From an uncultured Flavobacteriaceae bacterium (GTDB lineage: Bacteria; Bacteroidota; Bacteroidia; Flavobacteriales; Flavobacteriaceae): a DNA stretch of 64,000 bases. Positions 1 through 9,115 of this stretch are shown here, piece by piece. Below the pieces are notes generated by a model. The model did no database searches, had not been told where the DNA came from, and saw nothing but the letters and a program-made list of their open reading frames with translations. The DNA is taken from contig CANMSA010000016.1 in assembly GCA_947500385.1 (NCBI GenBank), positions 92,733 to 156,732 of the forward strand, written 5' to 3'. The stretch's first letter is position 1, and every line of letters starts with the position of its first letter. The position numbers were made by a program, and so were the translations under genes.

Positions 1-47
1 GGAGCTTTTTTACCAAAGGAGCATTTACAGATAGCCGTGGCATTTAT

Positions 48-716
48 TTAGGGTCTAAGTTCTTTGATTAGCAGTAGTGTTTCTCGAACCGTACTTTCCA
101 ATAAGGCGAAGTCTTTGTTGGCCAATAGCTCTTTACTGATCAATTTTGAACCCAAACCGACACAGGTTACCCCTGCCTCGAACCAAGCTTTCAAATTCGA
201 TTCTTCCGTACTTACCCCACCCGTAGGCATGATACTGGTCCATGGTTGCGGACCTTTGATGGCCTTTACAAATCCAGGCCCGTATGTGGCTCCGGGAAAC
301 AACTTTACAATTTCGCATCCCATCTCTTCTGCGGTATTTATTTCGGCCAATGATCCGCAACCGGGAGACCATAGCACCTTTCTTCTATTGCAGACGATGG
401 CAATGTCTTCCCTAAATGCTGGGGTCACGATGAAGTTGGCCCCCATCTGCATGTACAAAGAGGCGGCCGCAGCATCCGTAATCGAGCCCACGCCCATAAT
501 CATTCCAGGAAGTTCGGACAACGCGTATTTACTGAGTTCAGAGAACACTTCAAAAGCAAAATCCCCGCGCGCCGTAAACTCAAGAAGGCGGGCACCACCA
601 TTGTAGCAAGCCTTTAGCACTTTTTTACCCAATTCGATATCTGGATGATAAAACAACGGTACCATCCCGGTTTTTTTCATGACCGTTGCCACTTCAATTC
701 TTGTATATTGCGCCAT
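48..716 (-). CDS. kdgA: KDPG aldolase (2-keto-3-deoxy-6-phosphogluconate aldolase)
   Basis: Cleaves KDPG to pyruvate and glyceraldehyde-3-phosphate, the last step of uronate catabolism in the cytoplasm. Counting from the chosen start (MAQYTR), the class I aldolase residues are visible: Glu46 and Arg50 in LEFTARG, and the Schiff-base Lys138 in IVKLFPG. The spacing of Glu and Arg matches the Escherichia coli enzyme (Glu45, Arg49, Lys133). The GVGSITD and PTGGV phosphate-binding stretches are also present. Length (222 aa) is normal. An in-frame start 30 bp upstream (746) is possible, but the family usually begins near MAQ. It is the last gene of the run SDR-kdgK-kdgA, 73 bp after the kinase, and lies at the end of the alginate block. 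KDPG aldolase and 4-hydroxy-2-oxoglutarate aldolase are not separable by eye. Confidence 0.93.
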   Translation of the reverse strand: MAQYTRIEVATVMKKTGMVPLFYHPDIELGKKVLKACYNGGARLLEFTARGDFAFEVFSELSKYALSELPGMIMGVGSITDAAAASLYMQMGANFIVTPAFREDIAIVCNRRKVLWSPGCGSLAEINTAEEMGCEIVKLFPGATYGPGFVKAIKGPQPWTSIMPTGGVSTEESNLKAWFEAGVTCVGLGSKLISKELLANKDFALLESTVRETLLLIKELRP

Positions 717-789
717 TTCATTTAGATTAATTGAATAGGTCACCAACGAAGATACCCTTGTTATTGGTGACCTTAGTTCAAGTGTTTGA

Positions 790-1830
790 TCAACGTGCTA
801 CCCTACCGGAAGCATCACCGCTCATGAGCTTTTCAACTTCCGCAACCGTAGCAAGATTGGCATCTCCTTTGATCGTATGTTTAAGACAGGATGCGGCCAC
901 CGCAAAATTGAGGGCATTTTGATCATCATCCGGGTATTGCAACAAACCATAAATTAGTCCTCCCATAAACGAATCCCCTCCGCCTACACGGTCCACGATA
1001 TCGGTGATTTGATATTCCGGGGATTTGAACATGGTCTTCCCGTCGTAAAGGACCCCTGCCCAGGTATTATGCGAGGCGGATATGGACCCCCGTAAGGTAG
1101 TGATTACCTTTTTTGCCTTGGGAAACTTTTTCATCATCTGAGTGCATACCGACAAAAAGGCCTCTGCCTTTACATGCTCCCCCTGTGTGGTTATGTCCAA
1201 CCCTTCCGGCTTAATTTCAAAGTGTTTTTCGGCATCTTCCTCATTTCCTAAAATGATATCACAATAGGCGGTAAGTTCTGTCATGATAGCCTCTCGGTCT
1301 CCACCATAGTTCCATAACTTGGCGCGATAGTTCAAATCGGTAGAAATAGTGATTCCCATATCACTGGCAACCTTTACTGCCTCCAAACAGACGTCGGCGG
1401 CGCCTTGGGAAATAGCGGGGGTTATTCCGGTCCAATGAAACCAACCGGCATCTTTAAAAACCGCTTTCCAATCGATCATGCCCGGTTCAATTTCGGCTAT
1501 TGCCGAATGGGCGCGATCATACACCACCTTACTTCCGCGACTAACAGCTCCGGTCTCAAGGAAATAGATACCCAAACGATCTCCTCCATACACAATTTGA
1601 TCGGTACCCACTCCCCTTTTCCGCATCTCCATCAGTGCGCAGTCGCCAATATCATTCTTTGGCAAACGGGTCACAAAATCTACCGGCACCCCGTAATTGG
1701 CCAGCGAAACGGCGACATTCGATTCTCCTCCACCATATACCACATCAAAACTGTTGGCCTGTGAAAATCTTAAAAATCCCTGGGGAGCCAAGCGCAGCAT
1801 GATTTCCCCAAAAGTTACTACTTTCTTCAT
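790..1830 (-). CDS. kdgK: 2-keto-3-deoxygluconate (KDG) kinase, PfkB family
   Basis: Phosphorylates KDG to KDPG with ATP. At 346 aa this is a PfkB/ribokinase-fold sugar kinase. The N-terminal FGEIMLRL and GGGESNVAVSLA segments form the sugar-binding side, and the C-terminal signature DRVGGGDSFMGGL, near residue 290, carries the catalytic Asp and the anion hole. The start is MKKVVTFGE, 14 bp after the SDR gene stop, so the two are almost certainly co-transcribed. Its position between a reductase that can make KDG and a KDPG aldolase supports the KDG assignment over fructokinase or ribokinase. Substrate specificity is inferred from that context. Confidence 0.93.
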   Translation of the reverse strand: MKKVVTFGEIMLRLAPQGFLRFSQANSFDVVYGGGESNVAVSLANYGVPVDFVTRLPKNDIGDCALMEMRKRGVGTDQIVYGGDRLGIYFLETGAVSRGSKVVYDRAHSAIAEIEPGMIDWKAVFKDAGWFHWTGITPAISQGAADVCLEAVKVASDMGITISTDLNYRAKLWNYGGDREAIMTELTAYCDIILGNEEDAEKHFEIKPEGLDITTQGEHVKAEAFLSVCTQMMKKFPKAKKVITTLRGSISASHNTWAGVLYDGKTMFKSPEYQITDIVDRVGGGDSFMGGLIYGLLQYPDDDQNALNFAVAASCLKHTIKGDANLATVAEVEKLMSGDASGRVAR

Positions 1831-1844
1831 TTAAATTTCAGCTT

Positions 1845-2606
1845 TTAAATTCCTAATCCTTGTCCACCACCAATTTGGATTGTTTCGGCCGTAATAAACG
1901 ATGCATCGGCACTTGCCAAAAACGATACGACCGATGCGACATCTTCCGGCTGCCCCAAACGTCCCAATAAGATATTGTTTTTCCAAGAAGCGAAGACCTC
2001 CGGTTTTGTCGATTTAATTTGCGCGTGGAAGGCTGTGTCAATGGTACCGGGAGATACCGCATTTACCCGTATTCCATACTCGGAAAGATCTTTTGCCAAT
2101 GCCCTTGTAATGGCATGTACTCCTGCTTTTGAAGTTCCGTATATTCCGGCACCGGGTCCGCCCGCATTCCAACCTGCGATGGAAGTGTAGTTGATGATAT
2201 TCGCATTTTCCCCTTTCTTCAGGAAGGGAATTGCCGCTCTGGAAGCGAAAAACACGGAATCGAGGTTCAATGCCATCACAAATCTATAGAACTCCGTGGT
2301 CATTTCTTCAAATCTCGACCTTCCGCCCAAGCCGCCGGCGTTATTGACCAATACATCGATCCTGCCATATTTTTCGCCGATAGCATTGATATTACTAGTG
2401 ACCGCTTCCTCCTTGGTAACGTCAAAACCATAATACTCGGCGGTGATTCCTGAAGCTTGTAACTCTTCGACGCGTTGAGCACCTACTTCATCTTCAATAC
2501 CGTTCAATACGACTATGAACCCATCCTTACCAAGTCTTTTGGCCACTTCAAATCCAATACCGCCTGTTGCTCCGGTAACGACTGCTACTTTTCCTTTGTT
2601 ACTCAT
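1845..2606 (-). CDS. short-chain dehydrogenase/reductase, uronate catabolism (DEH reductase or KduD-like)
   Basis: NAD(P)-dependent classical SDR of 253 aa. The cofactor motif is TGATGGIG near residue 12, NNAGG follows at about 90, and the active-site Tyr and Lys are in YGTSKAG. In alginate pathways an SDR reduces 4-deoxy-L-erythro-5-hexoseulose uronate (DEH) to KDG; in pectin pathways KduD, of the same family, makes KDG from 2,5-diketo-3-deoxygluconate. Lying directly upstream of kdgK and kdgA it must feed KDG into them, but I cannot tell the two activities apart from sequence. A second, distinct SDR (14153-14905) sits beside kdgF and is the other candidate for the same step. It follows the MFS transporter gene by 31 bp. 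Confidence 0.85.
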   Translation of the reverse strand: MSNKGKVAVVTGATGGIGFEVAKRLGKDGFIVVLNGIEDEVGAQRVEELQASGITAEYYGFDVTKEEAVTSNINAIGEKYGRIDVLVNNAGGLGGRSRFEEMTTEFYRFVMALNLDSVFFASRAAIPFLKKGENANIINYTSIAGWNAGGPGAGIYGTSKAGVHAITRALAKDLSEYGIRVNAVSPGTIDTAFHAQIKSTKPEVFASWKNNILLGRLGQPEDVASVVSFLASADASFITAETIQIGGGQGLGI

Positions 2607-2637
2607 ATTATGAAATTTTAATCTATTCTAATTTTAT

Positions 2638-3939
2638 TTACATTTTACTTTTAAGTGGTTCTATTTTGGGGCATAATAACCAGACACTTGCCAGTGCAAT
2701 TATAGCCATGGTGGCGCCTATGACAAAAGCGGGCGTATAGTTCCCCCCTGAGGTAAGCCAAGGCACCAAATAAATCAGTCCTGCAGCCGATAATTTGGCC
2801 GCCATACCCGCAATGCCGGATAAGGTACCTACCGTTTTCCCTCCGAAAAAATCACTGGGCAGTGTTTGTACGTTTCCAATCGCGGTTTGAAAACCGAATA
2901 AAATAACGGCCATGATGAGTACTGCCGTTGTTGGCCCGCCCGGATTTGCCATAGCCAATAGGCTTGGCAACATAATTAAACATCCGATCGTAATTACAAC
3001 CTTTCTTGTTCTATCAACGCTCCAACCCGCTTTTAAACGATTTTGGGCGAAAAGGCCCCCGAACCATGCTCCCAACATCGCCCCTACGTAGGGTACCCAA
3101 CCATATATCCCGATTGTTTTTACATCCATTCCGTACACTTCATTCAGGTAAATAGGAATCCATACAACGAATAGCCACCATATGGGATCAATGGCCGCAG
3201 AGGCTATGATCACTCCCCAGCTCTGCTTGTGCGACAACAATTTTCCGGTAGTCGGGTTATAGCCTTCATCGTGCATACCCGCTTCGTCAACTTCCTGATT
3301 TTGTTGCCCTGTTAAGATGTACTGACGTTCTTCTTCCGACAGCCAAGGGTGCTTCTTGGGAGGTGCTTTTACGATGATCATCCAAGGAATCAACCATAAG
3401 AGGCCCACCAAACCGACCAAGACAAAAATCATTTGCCAACTAAAATAGACGGTCAACAGTGCAATTACCGGAATGGCAACGATACCGCCAACGGCCGCAC
3501 CCGAATTGAAAAGACCCTGTGCAAACGCGCGCTCCTGCGTGGGAAACCACTCAGCATTCGCCTTCGCCGCCCCTGGCCAGTTACCCGCTTCCGCGATTCC
3601 TAAAATGGATCGAAACAAACCAAAACTCAAAACACCCCGCGCCATTGCATGAAGTGCCGTGGCAACCGACCATACCGCAATCGAAAGGGCAAAACCGAGC
3701 CGCGTTCCGATCCAGTCGAGAATTTTTCCAAAAATGGCCTGACCAAAAGCGTATGAGAACATAAAGATAACCGAGATGGTCGCAAAAATTTCTTTGCGTT
3801 CATCAGTAGTACTATCGGGAAACAAGTCTTCCGCAATATCTGGCCATAGCACCCCTATAGACTGGCGATCAATGTAGTTTATTACCGTGGCGAGGGCAAT
3901 CAATGCAATTACCCACCATCTTAGTCCTTTGATTCTCAT
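2638..3939 (-). CDS. MFS hexuronate-type transporter (ExuT/ACS family)
   Basis: Inner-membrane permease of 433 aa with about 12 hydrophobic segments, starting WWVIALIALATVINYIDRQS, the N-terminal pattern of the anion:cation symporter branch of MFS that includes ExuT and GudP. The central cytoplasmic loop (about residues 195-240) is charged and separates the two six-helix halves. It is the first gene of the transporter-SDR-kdgK-kdgA run and follows the GntR regulator gene by 242 bp. The likely cargo is an unsaturated uronate monomer such as DEH, or short oligouronates, coming from periplasmic lyase action. Cargo is inferred from the neighbours; the family is clear. Confidence 0.9.
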   Translation of the reverse strand: MRIKGLRWWVIALIALATVINYIDRQSIGVLWPDIAEDLFPDSTTDERKEIFATISVIFMFSYAFGQAIFGKILDWIGTRLGFALSIAVWSVATALHAMARGVLSFGLFRSILGIAEAGNWPGAAKANAEWFPTQERAFAQGLFNSGAAVGGIVAIPVIALLTVYFSWQMIFVLVGLVGLLWLIPWMIIVKAPPKKHPWLSEEERQYILTGQQNQEVDEAGMHDEGYNPTTGKLLSHKQSWGVIIASAAIDPIWWLFVVWIPIYLNEVYGMDVKTIGIYGWVPYVGAMLGAWFGGLFAQNRLKAGWSVDRTRKVVITIGCLIMLPSLLAMANPGGPTTAVLIMAVILFGFQTAIGNVQTLPSDFFGGKTVGTLSGIAGMAAKLSAAGLIYLVPWLTSGGNYTPAFVIGATMAIIALASVWLLCPKIEPLKSKM

Positions 3940-4181
3940 ATTATTTTCACTTTGGAACGATTCTGTTTAACCACTTTATTTTCCCAGAAAAAGACAAAGG
4001 AATAGCAAGAGGGCGAATGGCCCTTTCCGATTTTATACTTAAGGTTATGTCTGAAAATCTCTGGAAGTAATTAACCTACATATTGAATTACAACGCAATT
4101 CGATCGTTTAGTTCTAAGTATTATGTTCCCTTCGTTTTGTGTTTAGGATCAATGAAACCGTGCAATTTCATCGATCTGGTT

Positions 4182-4883
4182 TTATATGTTATAGCAATAT
4201 TGATAGAGTGCTTTAAAGTGTACTTTCATTTTCTCTTTCGCGAGTTGCGCATCTTGGTTCTTAATGGCATCGAACACCTCTTGATGTTCCTTAATTCCCA
4301 TAAATGCCAAGCCTTTATCACAAACATGATGTTCTTCAAATTTGGTAATAATCTCCGGTGTTATGATCAACATGAAGGTGTTCATGGTGCTGTTGCCACT
4401 GGCCTTTGCAATTGCCAAGTGAAACAATAAATCTTCTTGCACCGCATCTTCTCCATTTTCCACTTTTCTGCTATACGCTTCCAAAGCTTCTTTCATCTGC
4501 ACCAAATCTTGCTCCGTTCTACGTTGCGCCGCCAACCGAACCGTCTTGAGTTCTAGTAAAATCCTCGTTTCGACCAACGATTTGAAGTCCGGATCTTCCA
4601 AGCGTAAGATATCTTCCATCATTCCGTTCATGGCAACTTGACCAATGTCTGCAACAAAGGTCCCACTCTGGGGCTTCGATTTTAATATGCCATAAAATTC
4701 TAGTTTTTGTATCGCTTCCCTCACATTGGTTCTACTGACCTCAAACTTTTCCGACAATTGTCTTTCGGATGGCAGTTTATCACCGGGTTCAAGGTTTTTG
4801 TAGTTCATTAAATCCCGGATCTTAGATATGATTTGATTTTGGATTTCATGATTTTCACTTTTTGTGAGGACTTCTAATTTCAT
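4182..4883 (-). CDS. GntR transcriptional regulator, FadR/FCD subfamily (alginate regulon repressor candidate)
   Basis: DNA-binding regulator of 233 aa. The N-terminal winged helix (about residues 15-85) shows PGDKLPSERQLSEKF and VSRTNVREAIQKLE, typical of GntR. The C-terminal all-helical FCD effector domain (about 95-230) has the metal-ligand His positions in FHLAIA, KEHQEVFDAI and KVHF. FCD-type GntR regulators such as ExuR and UxuR bind TTGGTnnACCAA-like palindromes and respond to uronates. Exactly such palindromes lie 22 bp upstream of this gene and in front of the lyase and SusC genes in this window. I therefore infer that it represses the alginate genes and itself until a uronate intermediate appears. 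It sits between the uptake operon and the catabolic genes. Confidence 0.92.
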   Translation of the reverse strand: MKLEVLTKSENHEIQNQIISKIRDLMNYKNLEPGDKLPSERQLSEKFEVSRTNVREAIQKLEFYGILKSKPQSGTFVADIGQVAMNGMMEDILRLEDPDFKSLVETRILLELKTVRLAAQRRTEQDLVQMKEALEAYSRKVENGEDAVQEDLLFHLAIAKASGNSTMNTFMLIITPEIITKFEEHHVCDKGLAFMGIKEHQEVFDAIKNQDAQLAKEKMKVHFKALYQYCYNI

Positions 4884-4905
4884 ATCTTTTTTAAATCTTT
4901 AAAAT

Positions 4906-4928
4906 TGGTTAACCAGATTGGTTTGTTA
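4906..4928. promoter_or_regulatory. predicted GntR operator upstream of the regulator gene
   Basis: A perfect palindrome TGGTTAACCA (4906-4915) is followed 13 bp later by a degraded copy TGGTTTGTTA (4919-4928). It lies 22 bp before the regulator start codon and shares sequence and 13-bp period with the operators at 13997, 17600 and 20315. It suggests autoregulation. Unlike the other three sites I see no matching TAnnTTTG box beside it on the minus strand. Confidence 0.7.
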
Positions 4929-5021
4929 AATTTATGAAATTTAACACTGGATCGCAAAGCTCTGATGATTTCTTCTGATAAATTCAGCAACCAAACGGTC
5001 TTTGCTCTAATTCGAAGCACT

Positions 5022-5047
5022 TTTACCGGCTCAGACCAACCGGTAAA
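5022..5047 (-). terminator. stem-loop downstream of the PL7 genes
   Basis: Inverted repeat TTTACCGG (5022-5029) and CCGGTAAA (5040-5047) with a 10-base loop, in the gap between the second PL7 gene and the regulator gene. It could end or weaken transcription from the SusC operon, but there is no clear T-run after it on the minus strand, so the terminator role is tentative. Confidence 0.35.
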
Positions 5048-5114
5048 GCGCCTCAAAAAACTAACTCAAACAACTTTCTTTTCTACATTGATTTGACAGT
5101 AGCCATTATAGCTC

Positions 5115-6095
5115 TTAATGGCTAACGGTTAAATCATAGTACTTTACCGTCGCAAAACTGGATTCATCTTTGCTTTGCAAGTAATTACCCGCTTTAAAAT
5201 AATTTTCGAACACACTCCATTTTTCCATATGTATGCCGTCATACACAACTGAATCGTCCTCATTTAAAATTACCTCTAACCTTCCGTTGGATGCAATAAC
5301 TTCCAGTGTAAATTTATCCGTTCCTATCTCCTCCGGAAAAGTATGTCCTTCGTCATCGGTCCAAGCATCGGTAAATAGCATTTCTTGATCTGAAACATTC
5401 AGGTCTTTCAATACTTTTGTTTTAACACGTACCTTTCCCTTCTCCCAATAAATCTTTAAGACCGGAGGGGCGTTATTGTCATCCTCGCCGATAAGGTCTC
5501 TTTGTTCATTGGTTAATCTGCCATGTATTTGCATCACAATGGTTCTGTCATATTCTCCCGAAGACTTCGTTGATATATTGGGTACTGCCAGTGTGCCTTT
5601 CATTCTACCACCTTCTGGGAAGGTCCAATTATCAGAATTGCTCCCAGGGGTCATTTGTTCGCGTAGCTCGGTTCTCGAATAAGTCGAATTGGGGGTCGAA
5701 GAACCTGGCACCGTATAAAAGACCAATGTACCGTCGGTAGAGTCATTATACATATAGGGCATTAAAGCACTGTTTGTTCGATAATCCAATATGGCCGGTG
5801 GCTTTACTTCTATCGGTTTGCCATCGTCGTCTCCGACCGGCAAGGTCACTTTCCAATTGCTCAAATCAATCTCGTTCAAGAGAAAAGAATCATCTACCGG
5901 ATCTTCCGAATCAGTATCCGGGTCCGGGTCGGGTACCTCATTTTCAATATTTACTTCTTCGGGCACCTCCTCTTTGGAATCGGTAGCACAGGAAGTAATC
6001 AGGAACATAAGCAGCAAAACCGACATCATTATATGCATTCCCGCTTGGCAATCGCGCTGTTGACCGAAGCCTTTCTTTTTTATCATTTCTATCAT
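5115..6095 (-). CDS. PL7 alginate lyase, surface lipoprotein
   Basis: Cleaves alginate by beta-elimination. Signal peptide with lipobox ITSC (Cys36), followed by an acidic stretch and a long Glu/Asp/Pro-rich linker (about 40-70). That pattern in Bacteroidota suggests export to the outer face of the outer membrane. The alginate-lyase-2 domain (about 75-325) shows the three hallmark motifs: RTELRE (substrate-binding Arg), QIH (catalytic His) and YFKAGNYLQ (catalytic Tyr). QIH is the form generally linked to G-block cleavage, as opposed to QVH. The start lies 6 bp from the stop of the preceding PL7 gene, so the two are a tandem pair in one transcript. A start at Met4 is equally possible. About 330 aa is normal for a lipoprotein PL7. 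Confidence 0.93.
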   Translation of the reverse strand: MIEMIKKKGFGQQRDCQAGMHIMMSVLLLMFLITSCATDSKEEVPEEVNIENEVPDPDPDTDSEDPVDDSFLLNEIDLSNWKVTLPVGDDDGKPIEVKPPAILDYRTNSALMPYMYNDSTDGTLVFYTVPGSSTPNSTYSRTELREQMTPGSNSDNWTFPEGGRMKGTLAVPNISTKSSGEYDRTIVMQIHGRLTNEQRDLIGEDDNNAPPVLKIYWEKGKVRVKTKVLKDLNVSDQEMLFTDAWTDDEGHTFPEEIGTDKFTLEVIASNGRLEVILNEDDSVVYDGIHMEKWSVFENYFKAGNYLQSKDESSFATVKYYDLTVSH

Positions 6096-6101
6096 TGATT
6101 T

Positions 6102-7004
6102 CTAGTGTTTCGCACTTAGCCCAAATACTTTTACGGAAGCAAAAGCCCCTTCATCACGTGTCTGAAAGTAATTTCCCACCTTAAAGTAGTTTTCAAAAAT
6201 TCCCCAGCGCTTTATACTGGGACTATCATAGACAAAAAATTCGCTTTTATTCAAGGAAACGACCATCTTACCATCACTTACGTTCACCTCAATTGTAAAT
6301 TTCCGAAAGCCCACCTCCTGTTCAAATGTTTTTCCCTTATCATCGGTCCAAGCTTCTTTATGTAAAATTCCTTCATTATCTACACCTTCATACTTCAAGA
6401 CCTTTGTCTTGACCCTTATTTTGCCATTCTGCCAGTAAATCTTCAATATGGGCGGTGCGTTATTATCTTTTTGACCGATCAAATCGCGTTGCGCATTTGT
6501 CAGTCGCCCATGAATCTGGGCAATAATTACCTTGTGATATTTTCCATCCGCAGCCCTGGAGACATCACCCATCGCCATTTTGGCCTTTAAAACGCCTCCT
6601 TCCGCAAAGGTCCAGTTTACATTATCATCACCGGGAACCATTTGCTCCCGAAGTTCAGACCTTGAATATTTTGTATTTGCAGTGGTCGCATCCGTAGGTT
6701 TGGCATAAAAAACCAATGCTCCCGCCGTTGAATCATTATACATATACGGTTTTAGCGTCTCGTTGGTAGCATACGCCAGAATTTTAGGAGGACTAACACT
6801 AATGGCACCTCCCTTTCCCTTACCTTCGGGGATAGTCACTTTCCAGTTGGTTAAATCTACCGCTGGAAGTTTTACTTTCTTTTTCCGCTTTTTGTGTTTT
6901 TTAGTTTTCGAAACCTTGCCGGTATCTACTGCTTGGCACGTACCATTTACAGCAACGAATGTCACTATTAAAAATGCTACTATATGTTTTCGAAAAATCC
7001 TCAT
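6102..7004 (-). CDS. PL7 alginate lyase, secreted
   Basis: Second PL7 lyase, 300 aa and clearly paralogous to its downstream neighbour. It has the same motifs, RSELREQ, QIHGRLTNAQRDL and YFKVGNYFQ, with extensive identity between them. The signal peptide ends near NGTCQA; the residue before Cys is Thr, so it does not fit a lipobox well. I read it as signal-peptidase-I cleaved and therefore soluble, followed by a short Lys-rich linker (KTKKHKKRKKK). The pair thus appears to consist of one anchored and one free or periplasmic lyase. It lies 130 bp after the PKD-protein gene in the same direction and is presumably part of the SusC operon. Confidence 0.92.
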   Translation of the reverse strand: MRIFRKHIVAFLIVTFVAVNGTCQAVDTGKVSKTKKHKKRKKKVKLPAVDLTNWKVTIPEGKGKGGAISVSPPKILAYATNETLKPYMYNDSTAGALVFYAKPTDATTANTKYSRSELREQMVPGDDNVNWTFAEGGVLKAKMAMGDVSRAADGKYHKVIIAQIHGRLTNAQRDLIGQKDNNAPPILKIYWQNGKIRVKTKVLKYEGVDNEGILHKEAWTDDKGKTFEQEVGFRKFTIEVNVSDGKMVVSLNKSEFFVYDSPSIKRWGIFENYFKVGNYFQTRDEGAFASVKVFGLSAKH

Positions 7005-7134
7005 TCTACCAAGTCGTTATTGGCCTGAAAAATAGTATGTAGGCCCTTGTTTAAAATTTATTCGATGATACAACCACCCAGACTCATACGATGAGCCCGG
7101 GTGGTTCTCATCTTCATTAATGGTTTATCCCTAA

Positions 7135-9108
7135 TTAATCCTGGGTGATTTCGATGTTATCAAAGAAAGCTTCGGCAGCATTGTCGATCACATCTTTATT
7201 CCTGACATAAATCACGATTTCATTGGTAGACGCCGTAAATTCAAAGGTACTGGTAGCATACGCATCACCAGCGGTGGCGAAAATATTTGGAATCGCAAAA
7301 TACGCATCGATTGCAGGATCTGAAGTTGAGGCATTGATACCGACCTCATCTTCAATTTCAGTATTTAAAATGAATACTTCGGACGTTATGCCGTCTGCAG
7401 TGGTCCTTGCATCGATAGAGAACGTATAGGTCTCTCCTTGTTGCACGGTAACTACTTGATATAAACGACGGCCTCTCTCATCTAATTTGGCACCTCTTGT
7501 ACCATTGTTCCCATCGCTTGTAGAGCCTGCTTGCTCACTGTTATCACCATAAAAACTATCGAGCCAACTATCCAAGGCGCCATTATCCCAAAGTGGATCG
7601 TAAGGGCTAGGAATCTCATTTCCATCATTATCCACCACGGTGCTATTTGGAGTCATATCCCAAGCATCCGCATTGTCACCCGTATTCACGGTAAACTCAT
7701 CAAATGTACCATTGAGTACTTGCACTACAAAACCTTCCGACACGACCAACTGTTCGGTAGCCACGTCGGTAGCGCCGGTAATACTATACGCAGTTAAAGT
7801 CACATCATAGATTCCATCTTCCGAATAGGTATGTGACGGGTTCATTCCGGTAAACTGGAATCCGTCTCCAAATTCCCATAACAACATCACTGCATCCTCA
7901 GAAGCATCTGTAAAACTGTACGTTCTGTAGTCATTGGGATCGACCTCGAAAGTAAATGCTGCCGTAACGGGAGCTTGTATGTCGATGGTTTGACTTAAAG
8001 CGGTAGATAAATTGGTTTCTCCTATTGCCGTAAGCGTAACGGTATATTCAGCGGCCGAATCGTATGTATGTGTGGGGGATTCTTCCGTGGAGGTATTTCC
8101 ATCTCCAAAATCCCATTCATACGCGATGGCGTTGGTTGAGGAGTTGGTAAAGGTATACTCCAGAAAATTAGTTTCACTTTGCGCAGAACTAAATCCTACA
8201 GAAGGTGGTACCGCCCCGGGAAGACCTACATCAATGGTAAAATCATCGAGTCTGGCCTCAACGTCCCCATTAAAGAAATAAATCGCGACGGTATTATTGA
8301 TACCTGAATTAAACGACAATTTCTGTTGCAAATAAACATCTGGCTCCGAATCATCGGTCACGGTGACGGACGCAATCGTTCCATCCGCCGCTTCTTCGGC
8401 GGTCGTGAACGTTCCCCCATTTTCCGTTACCCCCAAAACCGATACAATTAGTCTAGGATCGGAAGAACCGCTAAGCATCGTGTACCAAAAACTTAAGTCG
8501 TAGTTGGTATCCGGTTCTACGGTAATTTCCTGATAACCCGCACGATCTGCGGCAGGCAGTGGTAGTTTGGCCCCTTGATCTCCGAAGGTTACCGGGCTAC
8601 CGGTAATCTGAATTACCCCTCCGATATCATTACGCCAGGAGTCACGACCATCTCCGCCCCCTTCTGGGAGGGTGTCATCTTCAAAACCTGGTTCTAAAAT
8701 GATGGGCTGAAACGGGCCTTCAACAACCATAACATCAATGGTTACGGTTCCTTCGATACCATTTCCATCCGTGGCGGTCAAAGATACCGCATAGGTGCCC
8801 TCACCGTCTTCAAATGTGAACGTTGGGTCTTCCTCGTCGGAGGTATTGCCATTTCCAAAATCCCACGCATAATCCAAAGCCTCCGTAGAAAGATTCGTAA
8901 AATTGATCATTCTAAAATCATCCGATGAGGAAGCGTACGAAAAGTTTGCTTCAGGAAATACCGTATCGGCTTTTGAATTTGATTCTGGCAATTCATCCCT
9001 GAAAATTTCGTCACCAACACAACTCACTATAATACTGGTCGTTACCAAACAGAGTAACAACAGCTTTGTTTTGTCAAAAAAGTTTAATTTATGTCTCATT
9101 GTTTTCAT
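7135..9108 (-). CDS. PKD-domain surface glycan-binding lipoprotein
   Basis: Lipoprotein (lipobox IVSC near residue 30) of 657 aa in the place usually held by SusE/SusF-like proteins. It has three PKD domains, at about residues 50-130, 305-380 and 385-460, marked by WDFGNGNTS, WDFGDGNTS and WEFGDG with trailing TYxVTLTA strands. Between the first and second PKD lies a beta-sandwich module (about 135-295), and a second such module ends the protein (about 465-657). Both look like carbohydrate-binding jelly rolls (for example YQEITV or YQVVTV, then a late D-x-F-x-I strand), but I cannot name a CBM family. It follows susD by 7 bp. The probable job is to capture alginate chains at the cell surface for the SusCD pore. 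Confidence 0.85.
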   Translation of the reverse strand: MKTMRHKLNFFDKTKLLLLCLVTTSIIVSCVGDEIFRDELPESNSKADTVFPEANFSYASSSDDFRMINFTNLSTEALDYAWDFGNGNTSDEEDPTFTFEDGEGTYAVSLTATDGNGIEGTVTIDVMVVEGPFQPIILEPGFEDDTLPEGGGDGRDSWRNDIGGVIQITGSPVTFGDQGAKLPLPAADRAGYQEITVEPDTNYDLSFWYTMLSGSSDPRLIVSVLGVTENGGTFTTAEEAADGTIASVTVTDDSEPDVYLQQKLSFNSGINNTVAIYFFNGDVEARLDDFTIDVGLPGAVPPSVGFSSAQSETNFLEYTFTNSSTNAIAYEWDFGDGNTSTEESPTHTYDSAAEYTVTLTAIGETNLSTALSQTIDIQAPVTAAFTFEVDPNDYRTYSFTDASEDAVMLLWEFGDGFQFTGMNPSHTYSEDGIYDVTLTAYSITGATDVATEQLVVSEGFVVQVLNGTFDEFTVNTGDNADAWDMTPNSTVVDNDGNEIPSPYDPLWDNGALDSWLDSFYGDNSEQAGSTSDGNNGTRGAKLDERGRRLYQVVTVQQGETYTFSIDARTTADGITSEVFILNTEIEDEVGINASTSDPAIDAYFAIPNIFATAGDAYATSTFEFTASTNEIVIYVRNKDVIDNAAEAFFDNIEITQD

Positions 9109-9115
9109 GTTAGTA

